64,000 nucleotides of DNA from Mycobacterium sp. BK086. GTDB lineage: Bacteria > Actinomycetota > Actinomycetes > Mycobacteriales > Mycobacteriaceae. Where the stretch lies: assembly GCA_004362315.1 (NCBI GenBank), contig SNWL01000007.1, positions 248,001 to 312,000 on the forward strand, in the 5' to 3' direction. Below, piece by piece: positions 1-9,107 of this stretch; position 1 is the first letter of the stretch; every line of letters starts with the position of its first letter. Made by a program: the position numbers and the translations under genes. Below the pieces are notes generated by a model. The model was not told the DNA's origin. It was given only the letters and a program-made list of their open reading frames with translations, and did no database searches.

Positions 1-729
1 GCTGTTGCGCAGCGACAAGGTGGCCAGTTGCAATGCCGCCACCCATCCCTCGGTGCTGGACCACAACGTGTGCACGTCGTCACGATCGAGCTCGAGCGCG
101 TTGAGTTCGAGGAGGAAGGCGGCTGATTCGTCCTGGTCGAAACGGAGCTGAGTGGCATCGATTTCGTAAACCTGCTTGCCGACCTTGAGTCGCCCGATTG
201 CGGGTGCGCGGGTCCGGCTCGTCACGATCAGATGCAGATTGTCGGGTCCGACGTCGAGCAGGAACTCCAATATCGCTGTGGCACCTTGCCCTTCGATGAG
301 ATGCCAGTCGTCCAGCACGATCGCCAGCGGTCGGCCGTAATCGGCGCACTGATTGACCAACTCGGCCAACACGTAGCGCTGCGCATCGTCGGACTCGGCT
401 TCCAACAACCCACCGAGATCGGCGCCGACAGTGGGTTCCACGCGGCGAACCGCCTCCACGAGATGGCCGAGGAACGAGCCGGTGTCGTTGTCGTCGCGGC
501 CCAGGGTGATCCACGCGACCGGCACGCCTTCGGAACTCAGCACACGCTGCCACTGTGCCGCCAGCGTCGTCTTACCGAAACCCGCTGGGCCGTGGATCAA
601 TACCAGCCGTTTGGTGCTTCCCGCCCGCAGCAGGTCAATGAGGCGTTCACGGGTGATCAGCCCGCCACTCAAGGCCGGCGCCCGCAGCTTGGTCGACACG
701 ACCGGAGCGGGCTGCCTCCTGGGCTGCAT
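1..729 (-). CDS. LuxR-family LAL/MalT-type ATPase regulator, N-terminal part (3' end outside window)
   Basis: The reading frame opens at ATG 729-727 with GGAGG about 7 bases upstream and stays open to the window edge, so only the first ~243 residues are present. A Walker A motif, GPAGFGKT, lies at residues 47-54 and a Walker B stretch, LAIVLDDWHL, at about 135-144. The N-terminal phrase VSTKLRAPAL is typical of MalT-like STAND ATPases that end in a LuxR helix-turn-helix. Such proteins are cytoplasmic, signal-responsive transcription activators. The DNA-binding domain, if present, lies outside the window, so the LuxR assignment rests on the ATPase half. It is divergent from the EAL-DICT gene across a 246-bp spacer. 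The inducer cannot be inferred. Confidence 0.85.
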   Translation of the reverse strand, partial: MQPRRQPAPVVSTKLRAPALSGGLITRERLIDLLRAGSTKRLVLIHGPAGFGKTTLAAQWQRVLSSEGVPVAWITLGRDDNDTGSFLGHLVEAVRRVEPTVGADLGGLLEAESDDAQRYVLAELVNQCADYGRPLAIVLDDWHLIEGQGATAILEFLLDVGPDNLHLIVTSRTRAPAIGRLKVGKQVYEIDATQLRFDQDESAAFLLELNALELDRDDVHTLWSSTEGWVAALQLATLSLRNS

Positions 730-821
730 CCGCCTAGCCTCCCCTTTTGGCCTCTGGATCCGGCCGCTGTTCAGCGTGCCGGTCAATTTGATGATGTCAG
801 ATATCTTGCCCCAGCGAAGCC

Positions 822-841
822 TCACCTAATCATTGAGGTGA
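822..841. promoter_or_regulatory. Inverted repeat in divergent spacer
   Basis: TCACCT and AGGTGA form perfect 6-base arms separated by 8 bases. The site lies in the 246-bp spacer between the divergent LAL regulator and the EAL-DICT gene. It could be an operator for either gene. Nothing else recognisable was seen in this spacer. Confidence 0.3.
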
Positions 842-975
842 TTTGCTGTCCTTTGGGTAGCCGGTGCAGGCAAAACGGGTAGCGACACAGTCAAATCGCA
901 TCCTCACAGCTAACTTGACCTCATCGGTGTCAGCCGTGCGCGCGTGATGAGGCGCCAAATCATCCCTAGGACGTC

Positions 976-2202
976 ATGACCGACTTCATCGACCAAGCCA
1001 TCGCGGGTAACGGCCTGGTCGCAGCGTTTCAGCAGGTCGTGGAATTGCCCAGCGAGACCATCGTCGGCTACGAAGCGCTTGCCCGCTGGCCCTCCCTGGA
1101 CAATCCGTCGCCGCTCGACATCTTCGACCGCGCCGCGAAGACGGGCAGGCTGGATCGCCTCGACGAGCTGTGTATTCGTGCCGCCACGCAGGGTGCGGTC
1201 CAGCGCAGGTTCACGCCGGGGGCGCTGTTGCTGGTCAATTGCGAACCTGCGACACCAGCCGTCGATCCGACCGTCGATGCCGATGTCATGCGCGCCGCCG
1301 GGGCGTTCCGTCTGACGTTCGAGATAACCGAGCGGGGCCTGCTCACCAACCCCCGGGCGTTGCTGCGCAAGGTTGCGGCTCTGCGGTCGCTGGGGTTCGC
1401 GATCGCGTTGGACGACATCGGCTCAGATCCCGATTCGCTGGTACTGCTCGATGTCGTCGCGCCGGACATCCTCAAGCTCGACATGGGCTTGGTTCAGCGG
1501 CAGCCGGATCGGATGCATGCCCGCACGGTCGCGGGGATCATCGCTCACCACGAGCGCACCGGCGCCGTGATCTGCGCCGAAGGCATCGAGACCGCCGACC
1601 ATCTGGAGCAGGCGCTGGCGTACGGAGCGACGCTCGGCCAGGGCAACTGGTTCGGTGCCCCCGGCGAGGTGACCAGCACGCCGAAACCCTTTGACTGGCC
1701 CGCGCGACGGACTCCCTGCCCGCCGGCCGCGCATCATTCGACGATGGACCTGGCGATTGCCGGCCTGCCCACCCGGACGGTACGCAAGCAGACATTGACC
1801 GCCCTGTCCCACCACATCGGCGGGATCGCCGCCACCGCGCAGAACGCTCCGATCGTCCTTGCCACCCTGCATCCCGACGAGCATCTGGATCTGCACACCG
1901 AACAGATGTATTCGGCCATCGCCGAAAGGTCGCCGTTGGTGGCGGTGTTCGGCCGGAACAGCTTGAGCGGATTCGGGCCGAGAGTGCGCGGAGTGACGTT
2001 GCACCGCGACGATCCGCTGTTGCGCGAGTCGACGCTGCTGGTGCTCGGGCCCGAAACGGCCTGCGGGCTGATCGCCCGCGAGCGCCCCAGTCCCGCAGTG
2101 CATTCGGTCGACGCCGAGAAACGCCGCTACGACATGGTGATCACCTATGACCACCAACGCGTCACCGCCGCGGCACGGCCACTGCTCGACCGTCTCGTCT
2201 GA
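976..2202 (+). CDS. EAL-domain (c-di-GMP phosphodiesterase-like) protein with C-terminal DICT domain
   Basis: The 408-residue protein starts at ATG 976 behind AGGA. The N-terminal ~250 residues form an EAL domain with the signature E33-A34-L35 (YEALARW). Later catalytic motifs are visible: LLVNCEP (Asn), FEITE (Glu), ALDDIG (Asp-Asp), KLDMG (Lys), AEGIET (Glu) and LGQGNWFG (Gln). The metal-binding set therefore looks intact, although the usual DDFG is DDIG. The C-terminal ~130 residues resemble a DICT sensory domain, known from proteins combined with EAL or GGDEF modules. No membrane segment is visible. Likely role: hydrolysis or binding of cyclic di-GMP under control of the DICT sensor. Loss of enzymatic activity in favour of a regulatory role cannot be excluded. 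Confidence 0.85.
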   Translation: MTDFIDQAIAGNGLVAAFQQVVELPSETIVGYEALARWPSLDNPSPLDIFDRAAKTGRLDRLDELCIRAATQGAVQRRFTPGALLLVNCEPATPAVDPTVDADVMRAAGAFRLTFEITERGLLTNPRALLRKVAALRSLGFAIALDDIGSDPDSLVLLDVVAPDILKLDMGLVQRQPDRMHARTVAGIIAHHERTGAVICAEGIETADHLEQALAYGATLGQGNWFGAPGEVTSTPKPFDWPARRTPCPPAAHHSTMDLAIAGLPTRTVRKQTLTALSHHIGGIAATAQNAPIVLATLHPDEHLDLHTEQMYSAIAERSPLVAVFGRNSLSGFGPRVRGVTLHRDDPLLRESTLLVLGPETACGLIARERPSPAVHSVDAEKRRYDMVITYDHQRVTAAARPLLDRLV

Positions 2203-2410
2203 TCGTTTGCTGTTCGTGCCGCGAATGTGAATTCCGTGCGGGTTATGGCCTGCGCCGATGTCGGCTGACGTAGCCACGTCGATTTCGCGAATTCTGGTGC
2301 CCGAAACACGATGTCGGCAAATTGACTGACACGACAAAATCTGGGACGTCGAGGCGTATAGATGTTTCAGATGCAATGAAATTGCTGGTCTACGCGTGGT
2401 TGGGGGCGAC
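2203..2410. other. Intergenic region ahead of the pentapeptide-repeat gene
   Basis: This 208-bp stretch has no plausible gene. It is less GC-rich than its flanks and holds a TTGACT hexamer near 2319, a possible -35 element. The GGGGGCGAC just before ATG 2411 is the likely ribosome-binding segment and resembles the leader of the related gene at 33947. No strong hairpin was seen. Confidence 0.4.
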
Positions 2411-5353
2411 ATGTCCGGTAGGCACACCTCGAAGGCATCGGCGAAAGCGCAACGCCGGCGACAGCCGTACCTGTGGCTCGGTGCGGGTGCGGTGACACTG
2501 GGCGTCGGCGCGGCGCTGGCCAGCGGGGCCGGGGTTGCTGCTGCCGACACCGGCGGGTCGGCAGGATCCGGATCGTCGAGCAGTCACGCCGATTCGTCGG
2601 CGGGACCGTCGAGCAAGACGGCCGGTCCCAAGCGGTCGGTGAATGCCGTCGCCAAGAGTGCCCGGGTGAACTCGCCCCGGGTGGTCCGGGCCGCTGCGGC
2701 TCCTTCGGCGGCGGCCGTCAATCCGCTCAGCGGGTGTGCGCCCAACAAGGACTGCTCGAACCTGAACCTCAGTGGGAAGAACCTCGCCGGTCTGAACCTG
2801 ACCGGATACAACTTCACCGGGGCGAACCTGTCGGGGGCGAATCTGACCAAGGCGACCCTGGCCGGAGCGACGTTGACGGGGGCGACGCTGGCGGGGTCGA
2901 ACATGACCGCTGCCAACCTGACGGGGCAGAATCTGCAGGGCTTCAACCTGGGTGGGGTGACGCTGGTCGGCGCGAACCTGACCAACGTGAACCTCACCGG
3001 ACAGAACCTTCAGAGTCGAAATCTGACCTCGGTGACGCTCGTCGGCGCGACATTGACCGGTGCCGCGCTGGCGGGGGCGAACCTCACGTCGGCGAACCTC
3101 ACGGGCCAGAACCTCCAGGGTTTCGATCTGAGCGGTGTCACGCTGGCCGGGGCGAACCTGACCAATGCGAATCTGACGGGTCAGAACCTGCAGAGCAGGA
3201 ATCTGACCCGGGCGACCTTGGTCGGCGCGACGTTGACCGGTGTGACGTTGACGGGCGCGAATCTGACGTACGCGAATCTGACCGGGCAGAACCTTCAGGG
3301 ATTTGATCTGACCGGCGTGACGCTGGCCGGAGCCGGATTGGCCAACGCCAATCTGACGGGCCAGAACCTTCAGGGTGTGAATCTGAATTCGGCGGTACTG
3401 TCCGGGGCCACGTTGTCCGGCGCGAACCTCACGGGGGCGAAGCTGACCGCGGCGTTGTTCGTCGGGACAAACCTGTCGGGCGCCAACCTCACCGGGGCGA
3501 CGATGGTCGGGGCGAATCTGTCGACCGCGACCCTGACCGGGGCGACGCTGACGCGGGCGAATCTCACGGCGGCCAATCTGACCGGGCAGAACCTTCAGGG
3601 CTTCGATCTGACCGGCGTGACGCTGGTCGGCACGATCCTGGCCAATGCCAACCTGACGGGGCAGAACCTGCAGGGCCGCAACCTGACTGGGGCGACTTTG
3701 GTTGGTGCGACGTTGACCGGGGCGACGCTGACCGGGGCCAATCTGTCGCTGACGAATCTGATCGGACAGGACCTTTCAGCGTTCGATCTGACCGGTGTGA
3801 CACTGGCCGGGGCGAATCTGACCAACGCCAATCTGAGCGGGCAGAACCTGCTGGGCAAGAACCTGGCGGGGGCGACGCTGCTGGGTGCGAATCTGACCGG
3901 CGCGACGTTGACCGGGGCGAATCTGAGCTTGGCCAATCTGATCGGCCAGAATCTGCAGGGCTATGACCTGACGGGCACTCTGCTGGTCGGGGCGAACCTC
4001 TCGGGTGCCAATCTGACCGGGCAGAATCTGCAGGGCCGCAACCTAACTGGCGCGATCCTCATCCAAGCGACGTTGACGGGAGCGAACCTCTCGGGTGCCA
4101 ATCTCACCAAGGCCAATCTGACCGGTGCCACCCTGACCGGGGCGAGCATGGCGGGAGCGAATCTGAGCCTCGCCAACCTCACGGGCCAAGATCTTCAGAG
4201 TTTTGACCTGACGGGCGTCACGCTTACCGCGGCGAATCTGACCAACGCGAACCTGACCGGACAGAACCTTCAGAATCGCAACCTCACCTCGGCGACCTTG
4301 GCCGGGGCGAACCTGTCCGGCGTGAACCTGTCGGGTGCGAATCTGACCAAGGCGAATCTGGCGGGTGCCACGCTCACCGGTGCGACGTTGACCGGAGCGA
4401 ATCTCACGAGCGCCAACCTGACCGGGCGGGACCTCCAAGGGTTGGACCTGACCGGCGTGACGCTCGTCGGGGCGAACTTGACCAACGCCAATCTGGCCGG
4501 GCAGAACCTTCAGAACCGGAACCTCACCTCGGTGACGTTGGTCGGGGCGACGCTGACCGGTGCGACGCTGTCGGGTGCGAATCTGACCGGTGCCAATCTG
4601 ACGGGGGTGAACCTGCAGGGTCTCGATCTGACGGGCGTGACGTTGGTCGGGGCCGTGTTGACCAACGCCAACTTGACCGGGCAGAACCTTCAGGGTCGAA
4701 ATCTCACTGGGACCAGATTGGGCGGCGCGGTGCTGGCGGGTGCAAATCTGGCCAACGCCAACCTCACCGGAGTCACGTTGGTCGGGGCGACGCTGACCGG
4801 TGCGACGCTGACCGGCGCCAATCTGACCAGTGCCGCTCTGACGGGGCAGAACCTCCAGGGGTTTGACCTGACCGGCGTGACGCTGGTCGGAGCGGTCCTG
4901 ACCAACGCCAATCTGAGCGGCCAGAACCTTCAAGGCCGGAATCTGACGAAGGTCACCTTGGCGGGGGCGAACCTCACCGGTGCGACGTTGACCGGGGCCA
5001 CACTGACGTCGGCCAATCTGACCAACGCGATATTGACCGGACAGAACCTTCAGGGTGTCACCCTGACCGGAGCGGTCCTGGCCGGTGCGAACCTGAGCAA
5101 CGCCACGTTGATCGGGCAGTACCTGCAAGCCGTGAACCTGGTCGGGGCCAACCTGTCCGGGGCGAATCTGACCAGCGCCAACCTCGTCAAGGCGAATCTT
5201 CAGGGTGCGAACCTGACGTCGGCCAACCTGACGTCGGCAAATCTCGGCGGGGCGAACCTGCGGGTCGCGAACCTGACCGGGGCGATCCTGACCGGTGCGA
5301 ACCTCAGCGGAGCCAATCTCACCGGGGCCAATCTGACAAATGTGGTGCGGTAG
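2411..5353 (+). CDS. Very long exported pentapeptide-repeat protein
   Basis: ATG 2411 is preferred over an in-frame GTG at 2396 because GGGGGC lies just upstream; it gives 980 residues. Residues 1-50 are a basic start followed by a hydrophobic signal ([16 protein letters not shown]) and an AAADTGG cleavage-like site. Residues ~50-108 are a Ser/Ala/Lys/Arg linker ending [11 protein letters not shown]109 and C115 are the only cysteines and sit directly before the repeats. From ~116 to ~977 run about 172 tandem pentapeptides of the A(N/T)LxG type, which should fold as a right-handed quadrilateral beta-helix. The repeats contain almost no charged residues, unlike the acidic DNA-mimic MfpA, so a gyrase-protecting role is unlikely. 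Function unknown; a long rigid cell-envelope or secreted rod is the best inference. Confidence 0.9.
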   Translation: MSGRHTSKASAKAQRRRQPYLWLGAGAVTLGVGAALASGAGVAAADTGGSAGSGSSSSHADSSAGPSSKTAGPKRSVNAVAKSARVNSPRVVRAAAAPSAAAVNPLSGCAPNKDCSNLNLSGKNLAGLNLTGYNFTGANLSGANLTKATLAGATLTGATLAGSNMTAANLTGQNLQGFNLGGVTLVGANLTNVNLTGQNLQSRNLTSVTLVGATLTGAALAGANLTSANLTGQNLQGFDLSGVTLAGANLTNANLTGQNLQSRNLTRATLVGATLTGVTLTGANLTYANLTGQNLQGFDLTGVTLAGAGLANANLTGQNLQGVNLNSAVLSGATLSGANLTGAKLTAALFVGTNLSGANLTGATMVGANLSTATLTGATLTRANLTAANLTGQNLQGFDLTGVTLVGTILANANLTGQNLQGRNLTGATLVGATLTGATLTGANLSLTNLIGQDLSAFDLTGVTLAGANLTNANLSGQNLLGKNLAGATLLGANLTGATLTGANLSLANLIGQNLQGYDLTGTLLVGANLSGANLTGQNLQGRNLTGAILIQATLTGANLSGANLTKANLTGATLTGASMAGANLSLANLTGQDLQSFDLTGVTLTAANLTNANLTGQNLQNRNLTSATLAGANLSGVNLSGANLTKANLAGATLTGATLTGANLTSANLTGRDLQGLDLTGVTLVGANLTNANLAGQNLQNRNLTSVTLVGATLTGATLSGANLTGANLTGVNLQGLDLTGVTLVGAVLTNANLTGQNLQGRNLTGTRLGGAVLAGANLANANLTGVTLVGATLTGATLTGANLTSAALTGQNLQGFDLTGVTLVGAVLTNANLSGQNLQGRNLTKVTLAGANLTGATLTGATLTSANLTNAILTGQNLQGVTLTGAVLAGANLSNATLIGQYLQAVNLVGANLSGANLTSANLVKANLQGANLTSANLTSANLGGANLRVANLTGAILTGANLSGANLTGANLTNVVR
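2755..5343 (+). repeat. Nested pentapeptide-coding repeats (15, 60 and 180 bp periods)
   Basis: About 172 degenerate 15-bp units encode NLTGA-like pentapeptides. A larger order is visible: segments encoding [10 protein letters not shown] and [10 protein letters not shown] alternate, and the pair recurs about every 180 bp (12 pentapeptides) through much of the array, for example near 3001/3181/3361. Four pentapeptides make one coil in the known fold, so the super-repeat equals three coils. The regularity weakens near 3370-3550 and toward the 3' end. Confidence 0.85.
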
Positions 5354-5405
5354 GTGAACCGTTCATCACGCGGATTTGTCGGAGGCAATGCCTAGCATCC
5401 CCGGC

Positions 5406-5816
5406 ATGAACTTCATCTCGACACGCATCATCACGGCCGACGTCAACCGGCTCGTCGGGTTCTACGAGCTCGTCACCGGAGTCGCCGCCGTGTGGGGCAA
5501 CGAGCTGTTCGCCGAGATTCCCACGGCCATCGGCACTCTGGCGATCGGCAGCGACAAGACGGTGCCGCTGTTCGGCGTCGGATCTGCCGAGCCGGCAGCC
5601 AACCGGAGCACGATTCTGGAGTTCATCGTCGAGGATGTCGACGCCGATTTTGAACGTCTGCGCGAGCATCTCGACGACATCGTGACCGAGCCGACGACGA
5701 TGCCGTGGGGCAACCGGGCGCTGTTGTTCCGCGACCCCGACGGCAATCTCGTCAATCTGTTCACCCCGGTCACCGATGAGGCCCGCGCGAAATTCGGCGG
5801 CGCCGCGGCGCGCTAG
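5406..5816 (+). CDS. Glyoxalase/bleomycin-resistance (VOC) superfamily protein
   Basis: A single VOC module of ~136 residues. It begins MNFISTRIITADVNRLVGFY, the usual first beta-strand and helix of the family, and ends with a FRDPDGNLVNLF strand that normally supplies a metal ligand (Glu in many members, Asn/Leu here). The start is chosen at ATG 5406 to fit the domain; ATG 5388 is in frame and closer to GGAGG, but its spacing is too short. VOC proteins act as dioxygenases, isomerases or drug-binding proteins in the cytoplasm; the substrate is not predictable. It is followed after 9 bases by the lipoprotein gene and may be co-transcribed with it. Confidence 0.8.
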   Translation: MNFISTRIITADVNRLVGFYELVTGVAAVWGNELFAEIPTAIGTLAIGSDKTVPLFGVGSAEPAANRSTILEFIVEDVDADFERLREHLDDIVTEPTTMPWGNRALLFRDPDGNLVNLFTPVTDEARAKFGGAAAR

Positions 5817-5825
5817 TATCCGCAA

Positions 5826-6338
5826 ATGCGCGGAACACGCTCGTCCACGGTACTTCTCGGCATGATCGCCGTCGCACTCGTCGTTACCGGGTGCGGTGGT
5901 TCGGGCTCGAACACCCGACAACCCGCGGCACCGGCCACGTCGACCGCGTCCGCCAAGCAGGCCGTGCCGTTCGGGACCGCGGTCGACATCGCCTCGGACG
6001 GCGGTACGGCGACCTACACCGTGGACAACCTGGCTCCGGTCCCGCGCAACGCCCAGATCGTCCCGGCCAAGGGAACGATGTTCGCCGTCGACGTGACGAT
6101 CGTCGCCAAGAGCGGAACGGTCGCCTACAACGGGTTCTGGTTCGTCGCGCGGACCGCCGACGGTGGGAACGTCGCGCCTGCCGTCGGTGCCGTCCAGCCG
6201 GGCATCACCTCCGGACAGCTTCAGGATGGACAGCAGGTCGCCGCGCACCTCGCCTACGACGTCCCGCAGGGCAAGACGATCACCGGGATCATGTTCCGCG
6301 ATCCGAAGGGCAAACTCCTGTCGGTCTGGGCGGCATGA
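5826..6338 (+). CDS. Secreted lipoprotein with DUF4352/MPT63-like beta-sandwich appearance
   Basis: The 170-residue protein has a short basic N-terminus, a hydrophobic stretch and a lipobox VVTGC with the acylated cysteine at position 23, so it should be anchored to the outer face of the plasma membrane. A Ser/Thr/Ala-rich spacer follows. The rest alternates short beta-like strands (TYTVDNLAPVP, FAVDVTIVAKSG, FWFVARTADGG), the pattern of immunoglobulin-like DUF4352/MPT63-type mycobacterial exported proteins. No catalytic motif is visible. The upstream VOC gene is 9 bases away. It converges with the papain-like gene after 13 bases. Confidence 0.8.
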   Translation: MRGTRSSTVLLGMIAVALVVTGCGGSGSNTRQPAAPATSTASAKQAVPFGTAVDIASDGGTATYTVDNLAPVPRNAQIVPAKGTMFAVDVTIVAKSGTVAYNGFWFVARTADGGNVAPAVGAVQPGITSGQLQDGQQVAAHLAYDVPQGKTITGIMFRDPKGKLLSVWAA

Positions 6339-6351
6339 GGCCGCTGACCAA

Positions 6352-7050
6352 TCAGTCTGCGAGGACTCGGATTTCGTCGCCGAGTCGGTAGGTCCCGACC
6401 AGGGGCAGAGTGTCCCCGCTCCAGAATCGTCCGGGGTCGAACCAGTTCTCGTTCTTCTCGGTGGCCAGCAGGCCCATCTCCTCGTAGGTGATGGCGACCG
6501 TCTCGGCGCAGTAGGCGGTCTGCAGCCCCACTTCCCGCTCGGCGACCTTGCGTCGCTCGGCGGATTCGCGAACTTTCTTGTGCACGAACGGAATTCCGCG
6601 AGTCCAGTCGCTGACGGTGGGGAGCCGGCCGCGTAACCAGCGGCCGGTCAGCCGCGCGGTGGACGGAAACGGGGTGCCATCCATCCGGGCGATCACCTTC
6701 AGCATCTGGTCTTCATGTTCGCGGGTGACGGCCGGGGTGAGCTGACGCAACCAGCAGCGCTGACCGTACTGGTGCAGCCACTGTTCGATGGCTTCGCGCG
6801 CGTCATTGAGTTGCACGCCGCGTTGATTGGTGCCCGTCCACAGGTCCAGGAGCTTGTGGCCGAGTTCGGCATGCCAGATCAGTGGCGGCATGTCGTCGAG
6901 CGCGACCGTCATGCCGACGTGGTTGACCGGCGCGTTGGTCAGGGTCTGGATCGCCCGGTCCGGGCCTGACCCGCCGCGGAACAGCCAGACGTCACCGGTA
7001 CGGGTCTCGTTCAGCGCCTGTGTCAAAGACACGGTGTGCTCGGTCACCAC
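6352..7050 (-). CDS. Permuted papain-like (NlpC/P60-related, YiiX-type) protein
   Basis: The 232-residue protein has no signal peptide or membrane helix. After a GDVWLFRG strand, a His in VNHVGM (H44) is followed by an acidic/His site (WHAELG), and a Cys lies much later in TAYCAETVA (C181). His before Cys is the circularly permuted order of YiiX/YaeF-type NlpC/P60 enzymes and LRAT-like proteins. Activity could be a peptidase, amidase or acyltransferase on lipid or peptide substrates. I infer the active site from motif order only. It is divergent (20-bp spacer) from a tiny membrane protein. Start ATG 7050 gives full coverage of the domain. Confidence 0.65.
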   Translation of the reverse strand: MVTEHTVSLTQALNETRTGDVWLFRGGSGPDRAIQTLTNAPVNHVGMTVALDDMPPLIWHAELGHKLLDLWTGTNQRGVQLNDAREAIEQWLHQYGQRCWLRQLTPAVTREHEDQMLKVIARMDGTPFPSTARLTGRWLRGRLPTVSDWTRGIPFVHKKVRESAERRKVAEREVGLQTAYCAETVAITYEEMGLLATEKNENWFDPGRFWSGDTLPLVGTYRLGDEIRVLAD

Positions 7051-7070
7051 CGCAGCTTAGTCTGGTCGGC

Positions 7071-7232
7071 ATGCGCGGTATTTGGAAGCTGATCGGGCTG
7101 GCCGGTGCGGCCGGCGTCGTCGCCGGTGGTGTTCTCGTCGCTCGGGACCAGCGCCGCCGCGAGGCCTACACCCCTGACGAGATTCGCGCGCGGCTGTATC
7201 AGCGGCACGCCGAAGCCACCGACAGCCGTTGA
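7071..7232 (+). CDS. Small single-pass membrane protein, 53 aa
   Basis: ATG 7071 gives MRGIWKLIGLAGAAGVVAGG and so on: one hydrophobic helix (~residues 5-24) followed by a charged tail, RDQRRREAYTPDEIRARLYQ. The longer in-frame start at 7020 would overlap the divergent gene's coding region and is unlikely. I recognise no function. The topology suggests a small inner-membrane protein with a cytoplasmic charged tail. It ends just before a large inverted repeat and converges with the nucleotidyl cyclase gene. Confidence 0.6.
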   Translation: MRGIWKLIGLAGAAGVVAGGVLVARDQRRREAYTPDEIRARLYQRHAEATDSR

Positions 7233-7288
7233 GTCAGTAAGCAGAGCGATGAATTTCCAACAAAAGTCGCTCTCATTACTGACTCAAC
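7228..7288. terminator. Long inverted repeat between convergent genes
   Basis: Arms at 7228-7249 and 7267-7288 (22 bases each, two mismatches in the middle) flank a 17-base loop. The structure lies in the 63-bp junction between the stop of the small membrane protein and the stop of the cyclase, and overlaps the upstream stop codon. The position suggests a bidirectional transcription terminator. There is no strong T-run, as is usual in mycobacteria. A small palindromic mobile element is the alternative. Confidence 0.55.
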
Positions 7289-7295
7289 GCAAAAA

Positions 7296-8084
7296 CTAGG
7301 CCACCGCGTAGAGACGGTGGGTTCCGCTGAACCCCTTGAGTTCGGCGTCACGGCCCCGGTCGAAGGACTGCCGATCACCCACCGCGGTGCGCACCGATTC
7401 GCTGACCAGGATCTCGCCGCCGTCGGCCTGGCTGGCGACCCGCGCCGCCATTGCCACGTTGCGGCCGAACACGTCGTCGCCGCGCAGCACCGACTTGCCC
7501 ATGTGGATTCCGATGCGCACCCGAATGCTGTTGTGCCGCGCCCGTTTCGCATCGCGTTCCAATGCGCGCTGCATCGCCACCGCGCAATTCACCGCAGCAG
7601 TGGGATCGGCGAACGCCACCATGAAACCGTCGCCCTGGCTCTTGACGACGTGCCCGTCGTGCGCCTTGACCAGGCGGCGGACCAACCGGTCATGGCTACC
7701 GATCAACCTCACCCACGCCCGGTCGCCGATGCGTTCGTTGAGCGCGGTGGACTCTTCGATATCGGAGAACATCACCACCAATTTCCCGTCCGGAGCCAGC
7801 CGGGCCAGATCCGGGCGTTCCACATCGGCCCAATCGGCGAGCTCCTCGATCGACGATCGCACCGCACCGCCCAGGCCCTGGGTGCGCACCAGATTGGCGG
7901 TCTGCCAGACCTGCTTGACCGCCTCCCGGCCGCCGGACCAGAGCATGGTGCGGGTGTCCAGGCGGGCTCGCAGCTCCTCGGCGTCGCGCTCGCTGGCCTG
8001 CAGGCGAGAGCGCAGCACGACCAGCGCGATGGCCTCGGCCACCGCCAGTACCGCCAATATCGCCGCCGCAATCGTCCAACCCAC
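7296..8084 (-). CDS. Membrane-anchored class III adenylate/guanylate cyclase
   Basis: The 262-residue protein has one N-terminal membrane helix (~3-25), a short coiled region (~27-45) and a class III cyclase homology domain (~100-262). Visible active-site motifs are the first metal Asp in VVMFSDIE (D108), the purine-specifying Lys and second metal Asp in VKSQGDGF (K148, D152), and the transition-state Asn/Arg in GRNVAMAAR (N209, R214). The base-contacting position lies around GDDVFG (D203/D204). All catalytic residues seem present, so ATP-to-cAMP conversion as a homodimer is expected. Substrate choice (ATP versus GTP) is inferred. It diverges from the next gene by 35 bp. Confidence 0.9.
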   Translation of the reverse strand: MGWTIAAAILAVLAVAEAIALVVLRSRLQASERDAEELRARLDTRTMLWSGGREAVKQVWQTANLVRTQGLGGAVRSSIEELADWADVERPDLARLAPDGKLVVMFSDIEESTALNERIGDRAWVRLIGSHDRLVRRLVKAHDGHVVKSQGDGFMVAFADPTAAVNCAVAMQRALERDAKRARHNSIRVRIGIHMGKSVLRGDDVFGRNVAMAARVASQADGGEILVSESVRTAVGDRQSFDRGRDAELKGFSGTHRLYAVA

Positions 8085-8119
8085 TCCTGCGCCGCCCTCC
8101 GGTCGGGAATCCTGAACTG

Positions 8120-9052
8120 ATGATGCCTCCCTACTACGAGAGCAGATTCATCCGCGCCAATCACCCGGATCGGGCGCAGGCGATCTGGTTGCGCTGGACG
8201 CTGCTGCTGCCGTCACCCGGTGAGGCGGTGGCCGACGTGTGGGTGATGGTCTTCGACCCCGACGGCGGGGGCAATCGCGCCATCAAGGTGCCCCATCCGC
8301 TGACCGACGCCGACTACCTGTCCGATCCGTGGTCGGCGCGGATCGCCGACACCGTGATCGACGACGTGCGGGCCCGCGGCGTGCTGGACGGCGCCAGCTG
8401 GGATCTGGCCATCGCACCCGGCGATGAACCGGCGGTCAAGCTGCTCACCGACCGCGCGTACACGGCCAAGTTCCCGACCGCCAAGACCCAGGTACGCCAC
8501 CCGCTGGCTCGCTTCGACGGCACGCTCGTGTTCGGCGAGACCACGGTCGCGGTCGGGTCGTGGCGGGGCAGCGTCAATCACAACTGGGGCAGCAAACACA
8601 CGCCGGCGTACGCGTTCGGCCAGGTGTGCGGATTCGACGGTCACCCGGGCTCCAGCCTCGAAGTCGTCACGGCCCGCGCTGCCGTCGGGCCGCTGCGGCT
8701 ACCGGCGGCGACGTTGTTCGTGCTGCGCCACGCCGGGTGGGAGGTGGCCGTGCGTTCGGTGCTGGCTGCCCGGCACACCCACGGGTCCTACGAACCGTTT
8801 CGCTGGACGTTCGGCGGCCGTGCCGACGGATTCGAGGTACGCGGCGAAATCACCGCTGAGCCGGGCGATGTCATCGGGCTGACCTACACCGACACCAACT
8901 CCCACACCAAGTACTGCTACAACTCAGCGCTGGCAAACTGCCGGATCACCGTGTCCGGCAACGGGCTTGACGCCGAACTGGTCGCGGCCCGCCGAGCCAT
9001 GTTCGAGATCCTCACCGACGAACGGCATCGCAGTGTTCCGATTCTGCGGTAA
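8120..9052 (+). CDS. Conserved protein, possibly lipocalin/CrtC-like fold
   Basis: A 310-residue soluble protein with no signal peptide and no helix-rich stretches. It reads as repeated beta-strands with many aromatic residues, including a [20 protein letters not shown] segment that recalls the His/Trp-rich strand of AttH/hydroxyneurosporene-synthase-like lipocalin proteins. I am not certain of that family. It shares a 35-bp divergent promoter region with the cyclase, which hints at a functional link with cAMP signalling, but this is inference. A start at ATG 8123 is equally possible. Confidence 0.5.
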   Translation: MMPPYYESRFIRANHPDRAQAIWLRWTLLLPSPGEAVADVWVMVFDPDGGGNRAIKVPHPLTDADYLSDPWSARIADTVIDDVRARGVLDGASWDLAIAPGDEPAVKLLTDRAYTAKFPTAKTQVRHPLARFDGTLVFGETTVAVGSWRGSVNHNWGSKHTPAYAFGQVCGFDGHPGSSLEVVTARAAVGPLRLPAATLFVLRHAGWEVAVRSVLAARHTHGSYEPFRWTFGGRADGFEVRGEITAEPGDVIGLTYTDTNSHTKYCYNSALANCRITVSGNGLDAELVAARRAMFEILTDERHRSVPILR

Positions 9053-9107
9053 ATGGAGTAGTCGACCACTCTAAGGCGGCCGCCGTGGTGGTCTGATCCT
9101 GAGTTTC

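Noticed and set aside
4043-5128. 361-aa minus frame inside the pentapeptide gene
   Set aside because: Repeats on one strand give repeated open frames on the other; no domain, start or context supports it.
2755-5343. CRISPR-like regular direct repeats
   Set aside because: The 15/60/180-bp units are continuous coding pentapeptides without unique spacers of constant length.
2411-5353. MfpA-type gyrase-protecting pentapeptide protein
   Set aside because: MfpA is short, cytoplasmic and acidic; this protein is ~980 aa, exported and nearly uncharged in its repeats.
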